This document shows, piece after piece, positions 55,849 to 64,000 of a stretch of DNA of 64,000 nucleotides (position 1 is its first letter; each line of letters opens with the position of its first letter). The notes beneath the pieces were generated by a model, which worked only from the letters and a program-made list of their open reading frames with translations, searched no databases and was not told the origin of the DNA. The DNA lies in the NCBI GenBank assembly GCA_963693305.1, contig OY855906.1, positions 14,932,102 to 14,996,101 on the forward strand, written 5' to 3'. The translations under genes were made by a program, and so were the position numbers. The stretch is from Meandrina meandrites. Its lineage: Eukaryota; Cnidaria; Anthozoa; Scleractinia; Meandrinidae.

Positions 55849-58800
55849 CTGAAAAAGAAAACAGACAGTTCACATTCATGCAATGTTCGGATTTCCCCGT
55901 GACTAGAATTGGAATTGCTGCTTCATTTATTTTGGGATTTAATCTCACAAACGCTTCAGTCGGAACATTTAACGTGTTTCGTATGACCTTGATTCACCAC
56001 TTTCACATAATACACTTTGTTTGCCCCCAAAATGTTGCACAAAGATCACCGAACATGCAAAGTTTTAACACTGAGCATGTGGCAGCAAAGTTGTTGTCAA
56101 ACCAATCAGAACGCGATGGAAGCCGCGTGCGGCAATGTAACAGGTGGCTGATGTGGGAAAAGTTTGCCAAGCCAGGTGAAATACGTTTTGTAATTTTAGG
56201 GAGTTTCGGGTGTGACGAAACAAGAACGAAACACAGAAAAACCAAATAGGGGCGTGGATGGACAAAATTGGAGAACATCCAAACGGGTTTCATTTGGATC
56301 GCAAATGGATCGCCTACTTCACGTTTTAGGGTTTATCTCAGTTTAAATGAAAATGTCATTTCACAATGCTGGCAAATCATCTTATTCGTTATGTGGCCAT
56401 GGCTTCGAGTTTAGAGCTCAGATTAAGGAAAATAAACAGAATTACTGAGATACCGTGACCTATTGTAGCCCCTTTAGAACACGTTTTATGAAAAAGTCAT
56501 AGAGCACATACTCACCTGTACGGAGGATAGGTATGAGAGTCAGTTGCAAGTTGAAGAAGAGCTGCTTTCTTCTTGTAAATACTACACCATGGCTGAAGAA
56601 AAATAAATAAAAAATTACAGAATAAAGAAACCGCCTTAAAAGGTACTGGTTGTGTGATTGAACATACCTGGCGTGCAGTCGTTTTTTAGTAGAAATGATC
56701 TTTAGTATGAAATATATAAACGGTTTTAAACAGATCTAAAAAATATAAAAAGGGCTACTCTAAATTTTCGATCGCCTTCTGCGGTCTTCTTCAGAGAATG
56801 ATGGATTTTTGCAAGGTTCGCAGAATTCTAATAAGTTGCATTGATGTTATTGTTCGTTGCCCCCCTGGGGAGCAACCAGCGATGCGTAAACCCTTGGGAA
56901 GGGCAAGGGTAGGGGGGCAACGAACAATAACATCAATGCAACTTATTAGAATTCTAAGGCAGGCGGCAGGGGGGCAACGAACAATAACATCAATGCAACT
57001 TATTAGAATTCTGCGAACCTTGCAAAAATCCATCATTCTCTGAAGAAGACCGCAGAAGGCGATCGAAAATTTAGAGTAGCCCTTTTTATATTTTTTAGAT
57101 CTGTTTAAAACCGTTTATATATTTTAAGCTATGACCACAGATCGCTCCAGCAGTTTTATTTAGTATGAAAACAGATTCTTCCTCTCCTTGAAGACACCTT
57201 TAGCTGCACTTACAATAACCTCGTAGCGAAACATATTAACAGATGTTCTCTACAGTGATTAGAAATCACTAAGTGCAGTATGTACATGGCTTTGGCATTA
57301 CATATTTTGTGAAACAGCTTAATACGCGGGAAACAATAAAGCACGGTTTTCTGTGCTTTATACTGCGAAAAAATCAAAACCCATAGCATTTTAGCCAATC
57401 AGAGAACGCCCAAACTCCAAACTGTAGTATTATTTTTAAAATGAATTAAACAAATTACTTTTTACTTTTGGCGCTTAATCCATAGCTAATTTTTTTAAAA
57501 ACAAGTAAATTTCAAAAATGGTTACAAGACTAATTCGGGCAAACAACTTTTCAAAATGAAGTTGAAAATGATTAAGGCACACTGAAACTAAACAAACACA
57601 CTATAAATTAGAAAAGCCATCTAAGTGTTGGGGATATTTGTTTAAATGCGTGTCAAAAAACGTACACAAGGTCACCGATATAGATCTAGATACCAACCTG
57701 CGCAAACCCAACAAAGAACAACTGTTCCTCTGTTAACCCCAGTCCAGGGAGGGCTCCCTCGGAACCCTCTTTCTCTACCAACTTCTTATACGCCTGAAAG
57801 AAAACAGAGTTCTTAAAGCTGTTTGAGAGAAAAGGAAGGGAAGAGAGGGTAAAGGTTAAGATAGTCGGGGAGCAAGAAAGAGAAGAGGAGATTGGCAAAC
57901 AGAGAAAAACTAAACGAAGGTGAAATCAAGAGAATATGGGCAGAAAGTTAAGGTCAAAAAGTTGTTTTGTTAAATGGAACCAGGGCGTAACTATACTCGG
58001 AGTTCCAGGGACAGAGAGTCGGGGCCACACATCCATTCTAATTTCGTTTCAATCTGCTTAAGCTGAAGGCTTTCTCCGTCTCCATGGAATCACATGAGCG
58101 GCGTAACTGTTAACATCACGCAGTGAGCACGAAATTTTATGTTTCGGAAGTCGCAACTTTTATGTTTAATATGGTAAGATATAAATGTAGTTTTCATTAT
58201 ATTTTTTCATCATGAATACTTAAAGAAGAAACGTGCGCGTCAATTTAAATGTAAAGTAAACACTCAATGTTTCAAAGAAGGTCTTACGTTGAATGCCAGT
58301 TTGATCCCTCCGTTATCAGCTATGTTTTCGTTAAGTGTTTGATTACCATTTATCTGAAAACAGGAAAAACAATAACCAATTTACCCCAAGAAGATGACAA
58401 AATGAGCCATTTCTGAGTAGTCTTCTTTCAAGACAAGTCCTGGTACACAACCCTTTTAAATGGAAATGAATGTGGCTTGCCAAAAATGAAGGTACAAGTA
58501 AAACTCATTTTCATGTGAAAGGTTGTAAACCATGACTGGGTTTGAAAAAGAGGAAAAGCCATTTTGGAAATGGTTCTTCCACGGGGAGCTTACATAACGT
58601 CATCTGTAATATAAATCATGACCCAGGCCAAAAAGCAGCACAAATGATTAGTACATTATAGCAAGGTTTAGATGTCTATAACTTTAGCATATATCTGATT
58701 GTACAATTTGCTGTAAGTTATGGTCGACCATTGAAGCGTAAAAGTAAAACACGACACGTCATTTTACCTTTTTGCCATAAACCTCAAACTCTGAATACTG

Positions 58801-61800
58801 TTTGGAAAGGCAATTTGTTCTGATGTTAAATCCATACATCGACAAAATCGACCACCAATTATTCACATTTCCTTCCTTGTCAAAAAGTCTCCCTGAAAGT
58901 AGAAAAAAAAAACGCAATAATTTAAAAGTTACCCTTATGAATAATCATTTTGCTGAACTCCTAGGCGATTGATGAAAAGTTTACCTGGCCGTGGTGCTGC
59001 CGTTGTTGGGCCACCGGATGAAAACGCAAGCTGCAAGTCTCGATGGCGATAAACACGATCCCATTCATCAACACTGGACATCACGATAAGTCACGTACGA
59101 AATCTATATTTGTATATATGTATTTTATCTTATTTGTAAACTGGAGCCGGATCCAACTCAAATGAAGCGCTGATAAACGTGTATGATCTATTTACTGAGA
59201 AACTACTTTTCTGATCCTTCATCAAGGTTAACTTCGTCAAGTGAAACTACTGCAAAAACGCAAACGTTCCAGTGGCAGGCTGCAGTGGCATCCTTTATTC
59301 TGAAAGTGATCTACGTTATAATCGTCAAGGTCTTAATAACAGCAGCGATAGAACAAATTTAAACTAAACACGACACTGTTTAATTCCTCATTGCTAATTA
59401 TCACTGTATTATTATTGTAATTTTTTCTCACTATTTAGATGTCTTTGTAACCATGTTCTATCAATCACACTGAGGATGGCAGATTGATCTGCCGAAACAT
59501 GTTTGTCAAAATTAAAAGTGTCGTGTTTAGTTTAAAAATCGTCGGCAAGTTTAAGCCTGCGTGTAGACGTTTCCTATTTCCTTTGGTTCAAGAAAACATG
59601 GGACGTCTGTAAGCAGGCTAGTCAAGTGTTGGCACACTTATCAGATCAAAAATCTCCTGTTCTGTCTCCTGCCATAATTGTTCAAAACCTTTATCTACGA
59701 AGGGTGCAATGTACAAGGCGACCTATCCACGCATTCGTATTATGCGATATCAACAAACTTAAAAGTGTAAAGCGTCTGTATTTGTGTCGTTTTTCTTGTA
59801 AAGATTTCCAACTACCTTTGTTTACATGTGATTGAAGAAATGTTAGCACGATTTATTTTCATCAATACCTGAATTGTCGAATCCATGTGTAACTTCATGA
59901 CCAATCACCATGCCGATTCCACCATAGTTAAAGTATCTGACCATAGAAATTAAAATTAACTTGCGTCTGTACGAGTTGGAGCATACTGTACTTTTGCAAC
60001 ATTTTTTAATTTCATAGTTGATATTTTGTTACAGAAAAAAAAAAACATTTGATAAGACATACTTGGGATAGTTTGGATTGTAGAATGGTGGTTGTAAAAT
60101 GGCCGCTAGGAAAACTATAAAACAATGAAAATGAATCAATATAATTCAATTTAATAAACATGTCATTGATATCTTTAACTATTAAACCAAAATTCTATTA
60201 CCAGCAGAGCGGGATCTCCGTGCATGAAGAACAAATTTTATTTCTTTTACTCCTTTCGATTACTGGCATGTTACACTAAGACATTACAAGATGTTGGGGA
60301 TAAAAGGAAAAGTTTTCTGTGTTGATAGTAATCCCGCTAACCTGTTCCACTGTTGTGAGGGAAAACAGGAGGATCTGAACTTCCCTCTGCCTGTACCATT
60401 CATCGCCGGGTCCCTTCCTTAGAGTTTTTACAGCTTTGTGCTTTTTCTCTTGCAAAATATCACGTAACTTTCCCCCTTTCTCGGTTCATGTCATCAAGGG
60501 AACACCGCCTCTCGCCCTTTCTTATTCAAACTCCCATAGACATTTCGTCCCCTTTACTCCCGGATTTTCAACACCCTGTGTACCCCCCACCCCCTGCCCG
60601 ACAGCGCTGTATCTGACTGGATGTCCAATTCGATGAAATTTCACAATCTCCTGGAAACCGGGACGTACATGTTTCCATCATGCATGTCTGCAATTAGTAT
60701 GGACACATAAAATAGCCACGGAACTTACCAATTCGGTTTTGTCTCGGTGAATAGTAGCCGTTCACTTGAGATGGGCCCAAAAACCATCTAAAATATTAAG
60801 CAGCAAATCTGAGTTAAGTTAAAAACAGGTAGTTATTGGGGAACCCTCGCGCTGGCAAATTTATGCCCTTTCCGTGTTACAAATGGGGGAGGGGCTTGTG
60901 ATGATCCCCCGCCCCCAACGTTTTCATTCCTCGCTAGCGTTCGAATTCTCTTCATTGGGAAACTTATTTCAAGTTTTCCTTCAAACCAAAGGTAGTTTTT
61001 ACATCACAAAAAAAAAGAAAAAAAAAAACTTAGCATATTGCTAACCTGCGATCAAGTTTTCCGCGTACTTAGGTGGAGGCGCGGTTGAGGATCGACCTAT
61101 CCAGAGTCGAGCCTTGGCCAGGGTCATTGTGTTGTGCTCGTGGAAAAGACACTACACTTTCACAGTGCCTTTGTGATGAACTAGCATCACATCCAGGGTG
61201 TGTGAGTGCATTGGGGAGTAGAAATACTACTAGTCACTTGATGATTAAGAAAGAAAACGGGATAAGCTCCGGCGCCTATATGGGACACTTTAATTTTACT
61301 AGGACGGAATCATTATCCTTATCGTAGATTAACATGCCGTGGTTAGCTCAAATGAGGAAAAAGGTTTTTCTTACTGATCTCTATCGACAGGCTTATCCAG
61401 AGATCCGTACGATTCGCCTGCGATAAACTTGTAGATATTGACTACACTCTCGAAAAGATTGTCCTCTACTTTCAGCTGTGAAAGTTAAAGATAGAAAAGA
61501 AAGTAGATGTTAAGCTTCATAAAAATTTAACGAGAGAGATCATAATCATGATTAGTCAGTAACAAACTACTCGAAAAAAAAAGACTTCAAGATATATGCT
61601 AATAGGCAACGACGACTTACCCCTTTTAATTTAGCAGCTAGTTTTGTGGGGTCCTTAATGTAGCTTGGGTAACCAATGTCTTCTGAGATGGCGTTGGCCT
61701 AAGAAAAGATTACAGTTTTTATCGTTCTGCAAACATAAAATTTGACCCGTCAAAAAGTCGAATAGTCTTTAAACGTTAGTTGGTGCTAGAATAACAATGA

Positions 61801-63764
61801 CGGGTTAATCGCTTGACTTCTTAAATTAAATAAATGTCCGCGAGTAAAAATAATGGGGGATTGCCTTTTCCAAAAGGGAACTTTGCCTGAGTTTATGCAG
61901 AGAACTGAAGGGATATAGCCGGGGATATCAGGATCGCCGCTATTTAAGTATGCCAGACTTTATCGATGAGGAAGAATGTTTGAAAGCTGACGACATGGTA
62001 ACTAACCAATCGAACGCCACCAAAGTTAGACCCAATCCCTTTCGATTTTAGGAAAAGTGGATTAATAACTCAACTAGACTACTTCCCCCAGTCACAAACA
62101 AATCGCTTGTTCGCTGAAATTGTCACGACAAAGAAAATTGTTTGTCGCGTTTGGGCTCAGTTCTTATTGCTTTGATTCCAAAAGCTCTGTCTTGTCAGGG
62201 TCCCTTCCAAAACATTTTTCATTTTAGTGCATTGGATCTCTGCTTATCTATGCTTTGACCACCATCCACCCAACCTTATCTCTTGCAGCCGCCTTTGTCT
62301 GATCAGACATCCACGAGAGTGTGTCAAGCCCACTGATAAACTCCTCTTTAATCAGTTGTGTCATCTGTGTTATCTGCAATGTTGAATAACAAGTCCGTTT
62401 TTACACATGCTGCTGCCGAAGGGCTGTTTAAATTAATCCCTCCAAATTACAACAGGGAAACTGCAGGTCATTTATTGCGGTGCATTCGATTGGAAAATCT
62501 GGATTTAGATTTTTGAAATCCAGATTTCTGGTTTCCCAATAAAACACAAAATCCAACCACGGATTTTGACGCACAGAAACCTTGTGGAACTCAGAGCAAT
62601 TAACAAAAAACAAAATGAAAGTTAAAAAGCTAAAATACGTTAAATGGTTAAATTTGAAATATTTTGTTCAGTTCAACCAAACTTCGTCAACCAGAATAAA
62701 TTTAATAGTGAAAATGGACACACTCCACCGGTCCAGGCTGAAATTTTGTAGCCAGGCTGTACTAGAGTTGAATTCTTATCCTTCGTACCGTTTCTTTACT
62801 TCGTTCATCAAATGCCGCATCCACGAACAATAACCCGAGTGGCATTCCAAAGACTGCCTGCATTTGATCGATACACGCCTGCCAGCGATAACTCGTTCTG
62901 TTCCCCGTGATCGTCACGAAATACTCTTCGTAGGCATCTCTATACTTTGTGGGCATCACCTTAATGAATTTATTAATGACACTCCACATAATGTAGTTGG
63001 CGAAACCTACTGGGTCCCTAAAACATAAAGAAAAGAGAAAATCAACGGTTATGTATTCATCAAAACCTTTCCCAAAAGGGCGGTTCGGAGTTGGCAGACC
63101 AGGTGAGGGGATGTGTTAGCGGGTTATTGGAGGGGAAAAGAAATACGGCTGAGCTCTCTGGGTCAGCAACGCAATATTTGTATTAGAGTAAGGTATCGTA
63201 GTATAATGAATTATGAAAAATATGTAATTGTCCATTGTTACAAGCGTGAGACAAGGAAAAAACTCTGAGTCGCCAAGCGACAGGAATCCAACCCATGGTC
63301 TACCGCACATCCGCTACAGGGAGAGTTGTGGTAGGCTAGACCATATATTCTGGTTTCTTATGTGACACGCCTTCTGCATAGTGCCAGGATCGGCCATGTC
63401 GAAAGCGCTCTGTGTGGAGATAGAGAAGTAACAATGGGAATTTTACGCTCGATAAATGAAAGAAGAAAGAGGTTTTGTTGATACGGGTAATCCTTTAGGT
63501 TTATCACAATGTCTATAGGGCACTACTTACAATAGAGTACTTTCTAAACATATCGAGGGGTCAACACAGTCACAAAGATAGTCAGTATTGAAATTTAAAG
63601 GACGCAATTTGTGCATCCACCACTTACGATTTTGTCATGTTCTCGTAGAAAGAGAATACACGGCCGTAATAGCTCAGAGGGTACGCCAGTACTTTATCAT
63701 CTTTCTTGAATGTACGACCTGTCCTGGCAAAGACTGCGTTAAGCAAGGCAACCAGATTGTTAAG
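55749..63764 (-). CDS. M13 family zinc endopeptidase, gene C, partial (exons 7-19)
   Basis: Paralogue of gene B running in from the right edge. Exons visible (5' to 3'): 63764-63628, 63017-62789, 62373-62275, 61698-61621, 61475-61375, 60787-60729, 60114-60063, 59936-59869, 58892-58768, 58353-58288, 57793-57698, 56592-56516, 55848-55749. Every exon has exactly the length and phase of its gene B counterpart. The catalytic half is intact: [38 protein letters not shown] stop. Exons 1-6, with the membrane anchor and N-terminal lobe, lie beyond position 64000. No stop or frameshift is seen, so this looks like a working gene. Introns are much shorter than in gene B because fewer elements have inserted. 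Confidence 0.92.
56516..56592 (-). CDS. Gene C exon 18
   Basis: 77 nt, [14 protein letters not shown] and SHTYPPY with a GTGAGT donor. Confidence 0.88.
56710..57124. mobile_element. Perfect 156-bp-arm inverted repeat with hammerhead-like motif
   Basis: Arms 56710-56865 and 56969-57124 are exact reverse complements. The spacer holds a third partial copy (56915-56958). TTTAGTATGAAA flanks it directly at 56701-56712 and 57159-57170, leaving a 34-nt asymmetric tail. Each arm contains CTGAAGA, a stem-like stretch and GAAA (57040-57068), as in Penelope-type hammerheads. Lies in gene C intron 18 and is absent from gene B. Confidence 0.8.
57698..57793 (-). CDS. Gene C exon 17
   Basis: 96 nt, ending [13 protein letters not shown], the canonical family motif. 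Confidence 0.92.
58288..58353 (-). CDS. Gene C exon 16: third zinc ligand
   Basis: 66 nt, [16 protein letters not shown]; Glu and Asp of the ENxxD motif are present. Confidence 0.94.
58768..58892 (-). CDS. Gene C exon 15
   Basis: 125 nt. [14 protein letters not shown] and [15 protein letters not shown]. The stretch after WWS differs most from gene B. Confidence 0.91.
59358..59536. mobile_element. 179-bp element with perfect 20-bp inverted ends and hammerhead-like motif
   Basis: TTTAAACTAAACACGACACT at 59358-59377 and its exact reverse complement at 59517-59536. Near the right end (59470-59507): CTGAGGA, stem GGCAGA-TTGA-TCTGCC, GAAA, ACA...TGT, C. Lies in gene C intron 14; gene B has no counterpart. 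Confidence 0.65.
59470..59507 (+). ncRNA. Hammerhead-ribozyme-like motif
   Basis: Core CUGANGA (N = G), one unpaired base, a 6-bp stem II with UUGA loop, GAAA, a very short stem III (ACA/UGU) and C at the cleavage position. The short stem III is typical of the minimal hammerheads of Penelope-like elements. Activity untested. Confidence 0.5.
59869..59936 (-). CDS. Gene C exon 14: zinc-binding HEVTH
   Basis: 68 nt encoding [20 protein letters not shown]. The active site is intact. Confidence 0.95.
60063..60114 (-). CDS. Gene C exon 13
   Basis: 52 nt encoding [17 protein letters not shown], identical at protein level to gene B. Confidence 0.92.
60729..60787 (-). CDS. Gene C exon 12: substrate-binding loop
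   Basis: 59 nt. [16 protein letters not shown]. The Asn of the substrate-binding NAYY motif is kept but Ala is replaced by Gly. The following SPRQNRI is closer to typical M13 (SPTxNEI) than gene B. Confidence 0.89.
61070..61300 (+). mobile_element. SINE-like repeat, gene C intron 11
   Basis: Orthologous position to 19690-19910: GCCAGGGTCATTGTGTTGTG, CATCACATCCAGGGTG, GGATAAGCTCCGGCGCC. It therefore predates the B/C split. Confidence 0.55.
61375..61475 (-). CDS. Gene C exon 11
   Basis: 101 nt. [19 protein letters not shown] then LDKPVDRD, ending two bases into a codon as in gene B. Confidence 0.91.
61621..61698 (-). CDS. Gene C exon 10
   Basis: 78 nt, [26 protein letters not shown] donor and AG acceptor. 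Confidence 0.92.
62275..62373 (-). CDS. Gene C exon 9
   Basis: 99 nt. [19 protein letters not shown] then [14 protein letters not shown]. Donor GTTGGG, weaker than gene B's GTAGGG. Confidence 0.92.
62470..62560. repeat. Imperfect palindrome AAATCTGGATTT
   Basis: GGAAAATCTGGATTT and AAATCCAGATTTCTGGTTTCC pair around a short loop in gene C intron 8. Small MITE remnant, not present in gene B. Confidence 0.5.
62789..63017 (-). CDS. Gene C exon 8
   Basis: 229 nt as in gene B. Contains [26 protein letters not shown] and [14 protein letters not shown]. Donor is GTACGA. Confidence 0.91.
63260..63400 (-). mobile_element. Decayed tRNA-like SINE, gene C
   Basis: Position and sequence (TACAGGGAGA, TATGTGACACGCCTTC) match the gene B copy at 30091-30300, but the tRNA-like boxes have decayed. 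Confidence 0.5.
63628..63764 (-). CDS. Gene C exon 7
   Basis: Paralogue of gene B exon 7, 137 nt. Reads [20 protein letters not shown] and ENMTK; Tyr replaces Asn in the LANPL loop. Confidence 0.88.
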
Positions 63765-64000
63765 CTGAAAAATTCAAAACAAAACCATGAATTGAACATA
63801 AAACTGATATCACTTGAATCATGATAAAAATGAAGACTTTGTAACAAGTTACCCTTTTCAAAAAGATAACTACTACTGCTTTCTACCACTTCATGTTCTG
63901 TTGGTATGATAAGACAAAAACACAACTCCTTGACTGATTTCCCTATATATGTTAACAGTAAGGAAATTAGTTCATTAATAAAAACGGAATGTATCTCAGA
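63765..64000. other. Gene C intron 6, partial
   Basis: Begins right of exon 7 and runs off the window. Nothing identified. Confidence 0.6.

Noticed and set aside
55812..56249. 145-codon plus-strand ORF
   Set aside because: Largely antisense to gene C exon 19 and its intron; no homology recognised and the real exon on the other strand explains the openness.
56791..57043. Mirror-image ORFs on both strands with the same protein start
   Set aside because: Produced by the perfect inverted repeat; no recognisable protein.
1..64000. CRISPR arrays, operons or prokaryotic systems
   Set aside because: The spliced genes, LINEs and SINEs are eukaryotic; tandem repeats here are microsatellites or element parts.

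Overview
This is animal (eukaryotic) nuclear DNA. Genes are split by GT-AG introns, coding density is very low, and the sequence is AT-rich and crowded with transposable elements. The mix of repeats (CR1-like and L1-like LINEs, Penelope-like fragments, tRNA-derived SINEs, many short TIR elements) suggests a cnidarian, most likely an anthozoan such as a stony coral. That assignment is inference; no species marker is visible.

The backbone is a head-to-tail array of three M13 metallopeptidase (neprilysin / endothelin-converting-enzyme family) genes, all on the minus strand. Gene B (50698 down to 12288) is complete. I resolved 19 exons whose splice sites and phases all agree, giving 762 residues: a type II membrane anchor followed by a full M13 ectodomain with HEVTH, the ENIAD zinc-ligand motif and the C-terminal CxxW. 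Gene C (exons 7-19, 63764-55749) enters from the right edge with the same exon sizes and phases. Gene A shows only exons 1-2 (6695-5337); its remainder would lie beyond the left edge. The repeat unit is about 44 kb.

Layout: 1-4.1 kb, a broken cnidarian-type gene of unknown function carrying two MITEs, lying where gene A intron 2 should be. 5.3-6.7 kb, gene A exons 1-2. 6.7-12.3 kb, the A-B intergenic region, almost identical in its first part to 50.7-55.7 kb (B-C intergenic), with a SINE and a CR1-like LINE fragment. 12.3-36.3 kb, gene B exons 19-3 with repeat-filled introns. 36.3-47.8 kb, gene B intron 2, holding an element with roughly 350-bp terminal inverted repeats into which a full-length but dead L1-like LINE has inserted. 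47.8-50.7 kb, gene B exons 2-1 separated by a Penelope-like GIY-YIG fragment. 50.7-55.7 kb, B-C intergenic. 55.7-64 kb, gene C.

The three peptidases are predicted cell-surface or secretory-pathway zinc endopeptidases that cleave peptides. The rest of the window is mostly a record of transposition. Empty sites in the paralogous copies and clear target-site duplications date several insertions relative to the gene duplications. Notable structures are a perfect 175-bp foldback element, a perfect 156-bp-arm inverted repeat, several hammerhead-like motifs, and a Tourist-like MITE built from TAGGGTTACCC palindromes.
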